Assembly (NCBI RefSeq): GCF_008124885.1
Contig: NZ_VNHX01000003.1
Coordinates: 62,001-126,000, forward strand
Reading direction: 5' to 3'
Source: Sphingobacterium allocomposti
GTDB taxonomy: Bacteria; Bacteroidota; Bacteroidia; Sphingobacteriales; Sphingobacteriaceae
Length of the DNA: 64,000 bases
The first letter of the stretch is position 1. The number at the start of each line of letters is the position of its first letter. Both the position numbers and the translations under genes were made by a program. Below, piece by piece: positions 20,581 through 29,548 of the stretch. Below the pieces are notes generated by a model. That model searched no databases. It had not been told where the DNA came from and saw nothing but the letters and a program-made list of their open reading frames with translations.

Positions 20581-21624
20581 TTAAAGTAACGCTTTTTCAG
20601 TTAGCTGTATTGTCCCCTTATCAGCATCCAGACGAGCCCTTACCCCAACGGGCAGAATAAACTGGTCAGCGATATGTCCTATCCGGGCCCCTGTATACGC
20701 CGGAATCCCCAACGGCTCGATATAGTCTGCAAACAGCTGATCCAACGTTAGGGAGCCGTAGCCGGAAGACGGTTTACATCGGGTACAATGCCCAAAGACA
20801 AAACCTTTAATGACCGACAAAATGCCGGCATTTTTAAGCTGGCAGAACATACGATCTAAGCGGGAAATATCTTCGTCTACCTCTTCGAGAAACAGAATTG
20901 CATCCTTAAAGTCAGGAAGGTAAGGCGATCCGCACAGACCCGAAATCAACGTCAGGTTACCACCAAGAAGCGTCCCTTCTGCCACGCCCGGATGCAACGT
21001 TCTGATACGGTCGTTATATTGGATGAAGTTATCCCCTTTGTCGGAAGGATTCTGGAAGTGCAACAGGCCATTATCGATGAACTGTTGCTGAAAGGCTGTT
21101 GCCAGCCTGTTCGTCCAGGTACTTGTACCTACCGCTCCGTGAAATGACACCAGCCCCGATTTTGCGTAAAAGGCCATGAGAAGAGCCGTTACGTCACTGT
21201 ATCCGAGCACCACTTTCGGGTTGTTGGCAATCAGCTTATAATCCAACCGATCGAGGAGCCTGGAGGCGCCATTTCCGCCACGGATGCATACTATGCCGTT
21301 GACTTCAGGGTCGGCAAACATAGCATGAATATCTGCTATCCGTTCTTCGTCTGTTCCAGCGAGATGACCATACCGCGCCCGGATGTTTTTTCCTTCCCGC
21401 ACATTGAACCCTAGTTTCTCCATAACCTCACGGCTTGTTGCAATCGCTTCCTCCTCGTTCAAAGCACCGGCCGGCGTTATCAAGCCCACGGTATCTCCCT
21501 CTTTCAGCGGGACAGGCTTTAATTTCTTGGGCGTCTCCCTTTCAGCGGGAAAACCCGGTAACGGAGCCGCCCCAACAGCTGCCGTCCCGATGGCGAGTGC
21601 TCTCAGAAAACTCCTCTTATCCAT
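20581..21624 (-). CDS. LD-carboxypeptidase (peptidase family S66)
   Basis: Removes the terminal D-Ala from murein tetrapeptides during cell-wall recycling. 347 residues with the S66 Ser-Glu-His set: S143 in GYSDVTAL, Glu in FLEEVDEDISRLDRM (about 248) and H317 in GARIGHIADQFILPVG. The N terminus (MDKRSFLRALAIGTAAVGAAPLPGFPA) is a twin-arginine-like or Sec signal, although only KR is present, so an envelope location is likely rather than the cytosolic one of E. coli LdcA. Begins 2 bp after the dihydroorotase stop, so it is co-transcribed with it. Confidence 0.92.
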   Translation of the reverse strand: MDKRSFLRALAIGTAAVGAAPLPGFPAERETPKKLKPVPLKEGDTVGLITPAGALNEEEAIATSREVMEKLGFNVREGKNIRARYGHLAGTDEERIADIHAMFADPEVNGIVCIRGGNGASRLLDRLDYKLIANNPKVVLGYSDVTALLMAFYAKSGLVSFHGAVGTSTWTNRLATAFQQQFIDNGLLHFQNPSDKGDNFIQYNDRIRTLHPGVAEGTLLGGNLTLISGLCGSPYLPDFKDAILFLEEVDEDISRLDRMFCQLKNAGILSVIKGFVFGHCTRCKPSSGYGSLTLDQLFADYIEPLGIPAYTGARIGHIADQFILPVGVRARLDADKGTIQLTEKALL

Positions 21625-21626
21625 AT

Positions 21627-22964
21627 TTAACGGTTAAAAAGCAGGCGATGTCCTGTGCCCACCTCCAGAATCCGTCCGTCGGTATAGGCCAGGTTTCCGG
21701 AAACGATGGTATGCGCCACTGTAGCGGAAAACGTATGTCCTTCAAATGGCGACCACCCACATTTTGACAAAATGTTATCTTTCGTTACCGTATAGGGGCG
21801 ATTCAGGTCGACCAGCACGAGGTCTGCCCAATAGCCTTCGCGTATATAACCCCTACTCTCTATCTGGAACAGCGTCGCGGTATTGTGGGCCGTTTTCTGC
21901 ACAAGTTGTTCCAGCGTCAGCTTGCCCTGTTTTACCATATCCAACAATGCCTGCAGTGCGTGCTGAACCAAAGGCCCACCAGAGGGGGCCTGTGCGTAGG
22001 GGCGCGACTTCTCCTCCAGCGTGTGAGGAGCATGGTCTGTGGCGATGACGTCAATGCGCCCATCAAGCACTGCAGCTAAGATCCCCTCCCTATCCTGTGC
22101 CGTCTTCACTGCCGGATTCCATTTTATGAAGTTACCTTTCTGAGCATAGTCTGCATCAGAAAACCAAAGGTGATGTATGCAGGCTTCCGCGGTGATGCGC
22201 TTTTCCGCGAGGGGCTTGGTCGTATCAAACAGCTCCGTTTCCCGCGCCGTTGATATATGTAAAATATGCAGTCGGGCATTATGCTTTTGCGCAAGCTGGA
22301 CTGCCTTTGAGGAGGAAAGATAACACGCCTCGGCCGATCGGATCTGCGGGTGCATATGCGGAGCCAGCCCCTCTTCGCCATATTTTTCTGTAAACACTTC
22401 AAGGTTGCGGCGGATTGTCGCCTCATCCTCACAGTGCACGGCTATTAACGTTGGCGCCTCCGCGAAGATTTTCTCAAGCGTATCTTGGTTGTCTACAAGC
22501 ATATTACCGGTAGATGATCCCATAAAAATCTTTATTCCGCAAACGTCCCTCGGGTTGGTCTTCAGTACCTCATCTAGGTTGTCGTTCGCAGCCCCCATAA
22601 AAAACGAGTAATTCGCCAGCGACTTTTCCGAAGCTATATCGTATTTATCTTGCAGCAAACGTTGCGTGAGCGTGTTCGGCACAGTATTAGGCATTTCCAT
22701 AAACGAGGTAGTTCCTCCCGCCACCGCGGCACGGCTTTCATGCCAGATATCCGCTTTGTAGGTCAGCCCGGGCTCACGGAAATGCACCTGATCGTCAATA
22801 AGTCCGGGCAACAAATGTAAACCGCTGGCGTCAATGACGTGGTCGGCCGCATGATTGATTTCGTTCGCAATCATTTCAATACGGCCATGATTGATGTAGA
22901 CGTCTCCCGCTATAGTTGTCCCTTCGTTAACTATCTGCGCAGATTTAATAAGAATTGAAGGCAT
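21627..22964 (-). CDS. pyrC: Dihydroorotase (class I-type)
   Basis: Cyclises N-carbamoyl-L-aspartate to dihydroorotate in pyrimidine synthesis. 445-residue amidohydrolase. The first metal motif, normally HxH, reads QVH (Q59-V-H61) in DDQVHFREPG. The other expected ligands are present: Lys in GIKIFMGS, His in IAVHCEDE, His in LHILHIST and Asp in ATDHAPHTLEEK. The substitution may be a lineage feature of Bacteroidota enzymes (recalled, not verified). The gene lies after a terminator that separates it from nuoD and runs into the LD-carboxypeptidase with a 2-bp gap. Aspartate-derived hydantoinase activity is an alternative, but motifs fit dihydroorotase best. Confidence 0.9.
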   Translation of the reverse strand: MPSILIKSAQIVNEGTTIAGDVYINHGRIEMIANEINHAADHVIDASGLHLLPGLIDDQVHFREPGLTYKADIWHESRAAVAGGTTSFMEMPNTVPNTLTQRLLQDKYDIASEKSLANYSFFMGAANDNLDEVLKTNPRDVCGIKIFMGSSTGNMLVDNQDTLEKIFAEAPTLIAVHCEDEATIRRNLEVFTEKYGEEGLAPHMHPQIRSAEACYLSSSKAVQLAQKHNARLHILHISTARETELFDTTKPLAEKRITAEACIHHLWFSDADYAQKGNFIKWNPAVKTAQDREGILAAVLDGRIDVIATDHAPHTLEEKSRPYAQAPSGGPLVQHALQALLDMVKQGKLTLEQLVQKTAHNTATLFQIESRGYIREGYWADLVLVDLNRPYTVTKDNILSKCGWSPFEGHTFSATVAHTIVSGNLAYTDGRILEVGTGHRLLFNR

Positions 22965-23296
22965 TGTTGTCGTAAATTAAAAATAAAAAAACGTCGTAGA
23001 TACATAATACGTTGTCTGCCGCCATACCGGGCCTTCGACAGCGCCCGCCCTGAATAATGGTGTGCATCATGCACAACGGTCAAAACGGGGTCGGTTCCGT
23101 CGTCCGCGAACGTTTACTGTGAACGAAATTACGAATCCACTTCGACAAATAAAATGCATAATAAAGAAAAAGCCCGCAATCGGGCGATTGCGAGCTTTCC
23201 TATTAACCAATTATAAACTTAAATTATGAGACGGCAAATTTAGCATTTGCCCGTAAAAGATGCAAGTTATAACGTGCATTATCGTGCATTTTGTTA
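22965..23296. other. Intergenic region between nuoD and pyrC
   Basis: 332 bp. It holds the nuoD terminator (23169-23198), a 15-nt palindrome TGTGCATCATGCACA (23061-23075) and, near nuoD, two CGTGCATT direct repeats. The promoter of pyrC must lie here, but no clear box was identified. Confidence 0.5.
23169..23198 (-). terminator. Intrinsic terminator of the pdxH-nuoC-nuoD unit
   Basis: The arms AAAGC-CC-GCAATC and GATTGC-GA-GCTTT pair with a 2-nt internal mismatch and a 4-nt loop. Read on the minus strand it ends in a T-rich tail (CTTTTTCTTTATT), as expected for the end of nuoD transcription. Confidence 0.75.
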
Positions 23297-24487
23297 CTAA
23301 CGGTCGACTTCACCAAGCACAATATCGATTGAGCCCAAAATAGCGATCAGGTCAGCTATCAGCTGCCCCTTTCCGAGCTCCGGAAGCACAGATAGGTTGT
23401 TAAAACTTGGCCCTCTTGCTTTTACACGCCGCGGAATATCGGTTTTTTCCTGGGTAACAAAATGGAATCCCAGCTCGCCCTTGGGGTTTTCGGCCCGAAT
23501 GTAATATTCCTGGGGCTTTAAGTTTACCTTTCTCGGAACCATTGCCCTCGGATCAAAATCCGGTGTACGTTTAAAGTCGCCCTTCAGCCGCTCCAGACAT
23601 TGTTCAATGATACGGATGGATTCCCTGACTTCGTCGACCCGCACCTTGTACCGATCCCAGCAGTCGCCAAGTTTTCCCATTTCTCCTTTCCCTACAGGAA
23701 TATCAAATTCCAGCTCCGGGTATACGGAATAGCCATCTACGCGCCGCAGATCCCACTTTATTCCAGAGGCCCGCAGCATTGGCCCGCTACATCCGTATTG
23801 TATGGCAACGTCGGCCGGCAGCGCGCCTATGTTGGCTGTTCTCGAAATGAATATCTGATTCGTAGAAAGCAGATTGTCCAGCTCGATAAGCTTAGGCTTG
23901 AAATAAGAAACAAAATCCTGACAACGCTCCTCAAACCCTACGGGCAAGTCGTAGAACAGGCCGCCTATCCATATATAGTTATACAACATCCGCGAGCCCG
24001 ACGCCCATTCGAGCATATTCATGATGTGCTCCCTGTCGCGGAAGCACCACATAAACGGCGTAAAGGCGCCGATATCGATTCCATAGGTGCCGATGGCGAT
24101 AAGGTGGGAAGCTATTCTGTTGAGCTCGCAGACCAGCACGCGTATATACTCTATCCGTTTGGGCAGCGCCTTGTCAATCCCGAGCATGCGCTCTACCCCC
24201 ATAACGAATGCGTGACTATTGTTCATTGACGCCAAATAGTCCAGCCGGTCGGTGAACGGAATGGTTTTGCCATAATTCATTGACTCTGCATGCTTGTCGA
24301 AACAGCGGTGGAGATAGCCTAGATGCGGAATAATTTCTTTCACGATCTCGCCGTCGGTGATAAGCTCCAGGCGCAGCACCCCATGCGTGGACGGGTGCTG
24401 GGGCCCCATGTTGATAACCATCTCTTGCGAGCTGATGGCAGCAATCTTCTTCTTATAGTTTTCCAGTCCTTCAGTATAACGCGTCAT
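23297..24487 (-). CDS. nuoD: NADH-quinone oxidoreductase subunit D (49-kDa)
   Basis: Core peripheral-arm subunit of complex I, lining the quinone site. 396 residues, apparently complete from [14 protein letters not shown] to the canonical end [12 protein letters not shown]. Typical blocks: [71 protein letters not shown] and [12 protein letters not shown]. Six bp after nuoC. The striking point is that nothing else of the complex follows: a terminator and pyrC come next. Confidence 0.97.
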   Translation of the reverse strand: MTRYTEGLENYKKKIAAISSQEMVINMGPQHPSTHGVLRLELITDGEIVKEIIPHLGYLHRCFDKHAESMNYGKTIPFTDRLDYLASMNNSHAFVMGVERMLGIDKALPKRIEYIRVLVCELNRIASHLIAIGTYGIDIGAFTPFMWCFRDREHIMNMLEWASGSRMLYNYIWIGGLFYDLPVGFEERCQDFVSYFKPKLIELDNLLSTNQIFISRTANIGALPADVAIQYGCSGPMLRASGIKWDLRRVDGYSVYPELEFDIPVGKGEMGKLGDCWDRYKVRVDEVRESIRIIEQCLERLKGDFKRTPDFDPRAMVPRKVNLKPQEYYIRAENPKGELGFHFVTQEKTDIPRRVKARGPSFNNLSVLPELGKGQLIADLIAILGSIDIVLGEVDR

Positions 24488-24493
24488 CTACCT

Positions 24494-24985
24494 TTATTTT
24501 ATAGCTATTCCATGATAAGTTTCCGGATCCTCGTAGTCTTTCCGCAATGGATGTCCTTGCCAATCGTCCGGCAGGAGAATACGTCGAAGGTCCGGATGGC
24601 CGACAAAATACACCCCCATGAGGTCGAACGCTTCGCGCTCGTGCCAGTCTGCCGTGCGCCACACCGATGATACCGAAGGTATCTCCGGCAGATGCTCGAG
24701 ACTCCGGTCGTTGGGCAATTCGACTTTTAGGGTCAACTGCGTCTGATAGGGAATGGAAGCTAAATGGTATACGACGTCGAAGCGCCCTTCCGGAAAGTAG
24801 TCTACCACTGATATATTCGACAGGAAGTCAAAATACAATCCTTCGGTGTCGCGGAGGAATAAGGCTATCTCCAACAGGTAGCCGGCATGGACGACAAGAA
24901 TTGGCTGCAACGGCTGCTCGTCCGTGCGGATCACTGCCCCTTCGCCCAGGGCATTTATTATCTGGTCTTTTATCTGTGCAATCAT
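24494..24985 (-). CDS. nuoC: NADH-quinone oxidoreductase subunit C (30-kDa)
   Basis: 163 residues, peripheral-arm subunit of complex I. The 30-kDa signature is complete: WHEREAFDLMGVYFVGHPDLRRILLPDDWQGHPLRKDY. Stands alone (not fused to nuoD as in enterics). Starts 3 bp after the stop of pdxH and ends 6 bp before nuoD, so the three genes form one transcription unit. Confidence 0.97.
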   Translation of the reverse strand: MIAQIKDQIINALGEGAVIRTDEQPLQPILVVHAGYLLEIALFLRDTEGLYFDFLSNISVVDYFPEGRFDVVYHLASIPYQTQLTLKVELPNDRSLEHLPEIPSVSSVWRTADWHEREAFDLMGVYFVGHPDLRRILLPDDWQGHPLRKDYEDPETYHGIAIK

Positions 24986-24988
24986 GTG

Positions 24989-25642
24989 TTATGGTGCTAA
25001 GCGTTGTGCGGACCACATCCCCTCGTGAAATACATATTGGATACGGTCGTGTAAGCGGCTGCTCCTCCCCTGCCAAAACTCCATTCTCAAAGGCGTGACA
25101 AGGTAGCCGCCCCAGTAAGCCGGTCTGGGCACCGTCTCTTTCTCCGCAAATTCTTCCGAGAGCGCCGCAACCCGTTCTTCCAATACTGCCCGGCTAGCAA
25201 TTACCTGGCTTTGGGGCGATGCCAATGCGCCGATACGGCTAGCCTTCGGCCGTGACGCAAAATACTCGTCGGAATCTTCGGACGGAAGTTTCTCTGCCCA
25301 TCCCTCAATACGTACCTGCCGCTGTAGTTCCGGCCAGAAGAACAGCAGGCTGACCTTCCTGTTGGCCAGGATATCGTGCCCCTTCTTGCTGTGATAATTC
25401 GTAAAAAAACTGAAACCTGTGGGTTTGATATCTTTTAAGAGAACAACCCTGGCCGAGGGAAACCCGTCTTCGCCGATAGTGGCCAGCACCATCGCATTCG
25501 GCTCGATAACCTGCGCCGTTAATGCTTCATCGAACCACCGTTGAAACTGCATAACGGGATCGGGCAACACATCTTTTTCATCTAGCCTGTATTTGCTGTA
25601 ATCCTCCCGGATAGCCGCGATATCTTTATGAACAATGGACAT
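24989..25642 (-). CDS. pdxH: Pyridoxamine/pyridoxine 5'-phosphate oxidase
   Basis: FMN oxidase that makes pyridoxal 5'-phosphate from PNP/PMP. 217 residues, family-typical length. Motifs: ARVVLLKDIKPTGFSFFTNYHSKKG (FMN binding), QVRIEGWAEKLP, SRPKASRIGALASPQSQ, PAYWGGYLVTPLRMEFWQGRSSRLHDR. It heads the operon with nuoC and nuoD, a combination with no obvious biochemical link. Confidence 0.97.
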   Translation of the reverse strand: MSIVHKDIAAIREDYSKYRLDEKDVLPDPVMQFQRWFDEALTAQVIEPNAMVLATIGEDGFPSARVVLLKDIKPTGFSFFTNYHSKKGHDILANRKVSLLFFWPELQRQVRIEGWAEKLPSEDSDEYFASRPKASRIGALASPQSQVIASRAVLEERVAALSEEFAEKETVPRPAYWGGYLVTPLRMEFWQGRSSRLHDRIQYVFHEGMWSAQRLAP

Positions 25643-25775
25643 GTCGAAGTCTGTTGATATGAAAGCAAACTTAATTAAAAGCGACCGAATTCATGGGCAG
25701 GCGACATAAAAAATTGCGATTTTATGTAAAATGGTTTATCTTAAGCCTTATTTTAGATTACTTAGTTCGTTCGCT

Positions 25776-26342
25776 ATGTTTAATATGTTTACACCACAAA
25801 AAGGAAGTCTTTTACTCTCCGAGCCGTTCATGCTTGACAGCAATTTTGAACGGTCCGTGATTTTGCTATGTGAACATGATATACAGAATGGGACAATGGG
25901 TCTAGTATTAAATAACAGATCAGCTCTTCTATTGTCCGATGTCATTCAGGAAGTGCACAACCAACAATTTCCGTTATACATCGGAGGCCCTGTAAATATG
26001 GAAGCGCTTTTTTTTATTCATAACGCACCTGAAAAGGTGGAAGGGGGCGACCAACTCACAGATAACATCTACTTTGGCGGAGATTTTCAACAGGCACTAT
26101 TTCTGATTGAAGACAACCTCCTTCAGCCGGAAGATATAAAATTCTTCGTAGGTTACGCGGGATGGTCGCCGGGACAGCTGGAGGAAGAGATCGCCCAAAA
26201 CAGCTGGGCTGTGCACAACAAATTTCCTCCGGATTTACTCCTTCTGCAGGACGGCGACGATTTATGGAAACAAGCGCTGATCAGCTTGGGACCAAAATAC
26301 GCCCATGTCGCCAATTTTCCTAAAAGTCCGGATCTCAATTAG
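25776..26342 (+). CDS. YqgE/AlgH family protein (DUF179)
   Basis: About 188 residues of the YqgE/AlgH family: GSLLLSEPFMLDSNFERSVILLCEHDIQNGTMGLVLNN, YIGGPVNMEALFFIH, FVGYAGWSPGQLEEEIAQNSW. The family has no established biochemical function; in Pseudomonas AlgH affects alginate regulation. The open frame begins at 25731, but homologues start just before the TPQKGSLLLS segment, so the ATG at 25776 (or 25785) is preferred. Divergent from pdxH. Confidence 0.9.
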   Translation: MFNMFTPQKGSLLLSEPFMLDSNFERSVILLCEHDIQNGTMGLVLNNRSALLLSDVIQEVHNQQFPLYIGGPVNMEALFFIHNAPEKVEGGDQLTDNIYFGGDFQQALFLIEDNLLQPEDIKFFVGYAGWSPGQLEEEIAQNSWAVHNKFPPDLLLLQDGDDLWKQALISLGPKYAHVANFPKSPDLN

Positions 26343-26748
26343 CGGCCTAGCGTGTTCGCTCTGACATCCCGTGCATTATGGTAACGGTTTTTTGCGGTGA
26401 TGTAGCGTTCTACATGCATTTGTCCATTCGTTTTACGCAAACTAATCGTTGCTGGGACGATTCACGGGCGTTTCCGCGCTAAGATAGCACAGATTTTGGT
26501 CCCAGCGCCCGCCATACCACGCAGAAGCCGTTTAAAAACGGACAGACACAGCCCGTTTTTAACCAACTCTACGTATTCGTACGGTGGGCGACCCTTCCAA
26601 TGCTGGGGTTTTTACGCATTGTCTCTTTAATAGTACGCAAATTAAAGACGATTGAAAACTTTTCTACAGTTGATCTTGTTGATCTTAATACAAGTGGCTC
26701 ACTAAACTTTCCTGCTCGGTCAGGAGCATTACAGCACGAAAGTTCTTG
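26343..26748. other. Intergenic region with hairpin
   Basis: About 400 bp after YqgE. A hairpin at 26531-26564 (AAAAACGG/CCGTTTTT arms) could end the YqgE transcript. The rest shows no gene; a small ORF begins at 26749. Confidence 0.45.
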
Positions 26749-26883
26749 ATGTCCTTTGAAAAAGACATTTTCAGAAACTTAAATGATAGAGGTGATACAC
26801 CAACAGTCGCAAACGTTGCTGACATCCTGAAACGGGGCACAAAGAGCCCGCTCAGGCTATCAGGAACGAACGTTGACGGGTAA
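26749..26883 (+). CDS. Small ORF (44 aa) preceding GT4 gene
   Basis: A 44-codon frame starting MSFEKDIFRNLNDRG and ending LRLSGTNVDG, with a mixed charged/hydrophobic composition like a real small soluble protein. Its stop is 28 bp before the preferred ATG of the glycosyltransferase, a normal operon spacing. No homologue is recognised. The frame is open for 60 nt upstream of the ATG, so a longer form cannot be excluded. It could be a leader or regulatory peptide, a small protein, or chance. Confidence 0.4.
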   Translation: MSFEKDIFRNLNDRGDTPTVANVADILKRGTKSPLRLSGTNVDG

Positions 26884-26911
26884 TCAAACACGTTCAGAAA
26901 AAAAAGACAAC

Positions 26912-28105
26912 ATGAGAATTGCTATCATTGGCACATACCCACCTAGGCAGTGTGGTATTGCAACCTTCACCTACGATCTTTATAGGGCACTTCCTGTCGA
27001 GGGAGAAAAACACGGCATTGTCGCGATAAGCGATGGGACAGAGCCGTCATTTCCTTCGGAAGTTTGTTTTACGATCAATAAAAATGTCCACCAAGATTAC
27101 GTGCAGGCGGCAGCGTATATCAATCAACATTTTGATATCTGTGTGCTCCAGCACGAATACGGGATATTCGGCGGAGATGCGGGCGATTTTATAGTACAGT
27201 TGTTGAAGCGTTTGAACGTACCGGTAGTTAGCAATTTACACACCGTCCTGCAGCATCCTAGCCCTAAAGAGCACGAGACCCTGAAAACGATATGCTCATA
27301 CAGTAAACTTGTTACGGTTATGACGGATATGGCGATTCGTCTTCTGCAACAGGTGTTTGGCGTTCCACGTTCCAAGATAGAGATGGTGCCACATGGCGTT
27401 CCTGCGTTTGACTATAACCAAACAGAAGCAAAAAAACAGCTTGGGCTGACGGGACGGAAGGTGATGCTTAGCTTTGGCTTCCTTGGACGGAATAAGGGCA
27501 TTGAGACCGCGATTGAGGCCGTCAAGCAGGTGAACGATCCATCGTTCCTGTACATCGTACTAGGGTCTACGCACCCGAACGTCTTACGCGAGGAAGGCGA
27601 GGGTTATCGCCTGTTCTTAGAAGAGCAGATTGCAGCCAATGGCTTAAACGATCGCATTCAGCTGATTAACACCTTTGCGTCGGAAGAACTACTGGTAAAA
27701 TACTTGACAGCCTGCGACATCTACGTGACGCCCTACCCCAACGAGAATCAGATAAGCAGCGGCACGCTATCCTTTGCCATCGGCGCCGGCGCAGCGGTGA
27801 TCTCTACACCGTATTGGTATGCCAAAGATTTACTGGCACACGACAGGGGGCTTCTGTTTGATTTTCACGATGCCGGTGGCCTGGCCGGCCATATAAACCG
27901 GCTCCTCGATGATCCACTGATACTGGCGAAATATAGACGTAACGCTGCTGCTTACGGACGCCTAACCTCATGGCCGAATGTCGCCGGGCGTTACTATGGA
28001 CATCTAAAGCAGGTGTGCACGTCGATTCCGACAATTACGCTACGTCAAGACGCGAAAAAGGTGGCGAGCCTGTTCGCCGTCAATACGACAAGACTCTCGT
28101 CGTAG
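26912..28105 (+). CDS. Glycosyltransferase family 4 (mannosyl/glucosyltransferase-like)
   Basis: GT-B glycosyltransferase of about 397 residues. N-terminal MRIAIIGTYPPRQCGIATFTYDLYRAL is the acceptor-side Rossmann motif. The C-terminal donor domain begins near VMLSFGFLGRNKGIETAIEAVK and contains the phosphate-binding segment NENQISSGTLSFAIGAGAAVISTPYWYA. Likely a retaining transferase acting on a cytosolic oligosaccharide or lipid; donor unknown. A TTG at 26873 would add 13 polar residues, but the ATG at 26912 begins exactly at the conserved strand. A terminator follows at 28210. Confidence 0.9.
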   Translation: MRIAIIGTYPPRQCGIATFTYDLYRALPVEGEKHGIVAISDGTEPSFPSEVCFTINKNVHQDYVQAAAYINQHFDICVLQHEYGIFGGDAGDFIVQLLKRLNVPVVSNLHTVLQHPSPKEHETLKTICSYSKLVTVMTDMAIRLLQQVFGVPRSKIEMVPHGVPAFDYNQTEAKKQLGLTGRKVMLSFGFLGRNKGIETAIEAVKQVNDPSFLYIVLGSTHPNVLREEGEGYRLFLEEQIAANGLNDRIQLINTFASEELLVKYLTACDIYVTPYPNENQISSGTLSFAIGAGAAVISTPYWYAKDLLAHDRGLLFDFHDAGGLAGHINRLLDDPLILAKYRRNAAAYGRLTSWPNVAGRYYGHLKQVCTSIPTITLRQDAKKVASLFAVNTTRLSS

Positions 28106-28209
28106 AACGCAGGCATAACACCTAAAGATTGGTTCATATCAGATAACCTGTCACGCAATTGAAAAACAAGGGCGGACAATACATGCCCCCTATAATGCAC
28201 AACAGGGCA

Positions 28210-28251
28210 AATAGGCTGTTTCTTTCCCGAAACCGCCTATTTTATTTTTCT
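28210..28251 (+). terminator. Intrinsic terminator after GT4 gene
   Basis: AATAGGC-T-GTTTC pairs with GAAAC-C-GCCTATT across a 6-nt loop (28210-28241), followed by TTTATTTTTC. Its T tail overlaps the end of the convergent 81-residue ORF. Confidence 0.8.
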
Positions 28252-28487
28252 ATGAATACCATTCCGGTGAGCTCGTTCTCTTCAACATTTTCGAGCACAT
28301 TCTCAATAAGCAGAAATTGGTTACGACCTAATTTAATGTAAGAATAGGACGAAAACTGAATATCAATACGATCCGGTATCCAAGATGGATCGTTACTGTT
28401 GGTATCGATGCGCGACCGCAGCGCATTATATCCTTTTACTTTGAGGTCGATAAGGACTTTGTGGTTCAATTTTACGAATTGCATCAT
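28242..28487 (-). CDS. Hypothetical small protein (81 aa)
   Basis: MMQFVKLNHKVLIDLKV... ending ENVEENELTGMVFIEK. Acidic, with alternating hydrophobic and charged residues suggesting a small beta-rich or alpha/beta domain. No family is recognised. It is supported by codon pattern, its own intergenic space on both sides, and the terminator that abuts its stop. Spacing gives it a monocistronic position between the GT4 and PfpI genes. Confidence 0.55.
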   Translation of the reverse strand: MMQFVKLNHKVLIDLKVKGYNALRSRIDTNSNDPSWIPDRIDIQFSSYSYIKLGRNQFLLIENVLENVEENELTGMVFIEK

Positions 28488-28602
28488 ATCGTACGGCTTA
28501 TAACATTAATGCCACCAACTATTAAACATGTAGAATAATTCATTGTTTTTGCAATCTTCCATTGTCGTGCGATGTCATGTCCGCTTGCCGCGTTATACAA
28601 CG

Positions 28603-29310
28603 TCACAACGTGCTGACGTAGTGTTTTTGAACAAGTTCTATAACCTTTTTGGCGACTCTGCTTGCCGACAGGGGATTTTGCCCTGTCACCAGGTTTTCGT
28701 CGACAGCTACACAGGGGGCGAACGGAAGCGCTGCGGCTTTAAAGTCGACACCGTGCGCACGCAATCTGCTTTCCAGCTTATACGGCACGACGCCCGAACG
28801 GAAAACTAGATTTTCTTCGGTGTCGGTAAACGCCGTTACCTTACGTCCACGCAGGTAGCCGAAGATATTCTTTTCAATGGACAATAGCGCTGCGGGACCA
28901 TGGCAGACGGCGCCAATAATCTTCGAAGCACTGACAAAGTGCGAAAGTATCCGTGCCACGTCCTCGTTATCTGCCAGGTCCCACAGGGGGCCGTGCCCTC
29001 CCGGCACGAAGACCGTATCGTAGCGGTACGGGTCGATTGCTCCCAGCTGCGAAGCTTCCGAAAACTGCCGCTTCGCGTCCTCGTCTTTTGCGAAACGACG
29101 GTTCGCGGCTGACAGGCTTTCTGTTACAGTACTTAAAGGATCTATCGGCGAGGCCCCACCTTTTGGACTGGCCAGCGTCACCCTGTACCCTGCATCCAGA
29201 AAGGCATAGTAAGGATCTGTAAATTCGCCCAGCCAGACGCCCGTCTTACTGTTTGTTCCATTCATATCCGCATGGGACGTTAATATAAAAAGTACTTCTC
29301 TATGTGCCAT
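28603..29310 (-). CDS. DJ-1/PfpI family protein, Hsp31-like
   Basis: 235 residues, class I glutamine amidotransferase-like fold. Nucleophile elbow Cys in GAVCHGPAALL, the partner Glu in TGVWLGEFTDPYYAF and PGGHGPLWDL complete the Hsp31/glyoxalase III type site. Related proteins act as glyoxalase or protein-repair/chaperone enzymes under carbonyl stress. Which of these applies is not decidable from sequence. Monocistronic. Confidence 0.9.
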   Translation of the reverse strand: MAHREVLFILTSHADMNGTNSKTGVWLGEFTDPYYAFLDAGYRVTLASPKGGASPIDPLSTVTESLSAANRRFAKDEDAKRQFSEASQLGAIDPYRYDTVFVPGGHGPLWDLADNEDVARILSHFVSASKIIGAVCHGPAALLSIEKNIFGYLRGRKVTAFTDTEENLVFRSGVVPYKLESRLRAHGVDFKAAALPFAPCVAVDENLVTGQNPLSASRVAKKVIELVQKHYVSTL

Positions 29311-29548
29311 ATTGCTCTTCTATCTAATAGTATAACGGCCACGGAACGCGGATCGTTTCCAGAAACTCTGATTTTTGCAAATCGCATTAAAGGGGGAACA
29401 GATGCCTTACGAGAGCAGCGTCCGAACAGCAACGGCCTCGTCTGCCGCGGGATTTGAGAGCGCCTATCACAACCGTGAACTTTTTCGGTCCTGCAGGGTT
29501 CTTCTATCAAATTCATATTCGCATTCTACCTATTAAATACGTTAGACG

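Noticed and set aside
29280..29516. 78-residue minus frame overlapping the start of the PfpI-like gene
   Set aside because: Overlaps a clear gene by 31 bp and has no recognisable domain.
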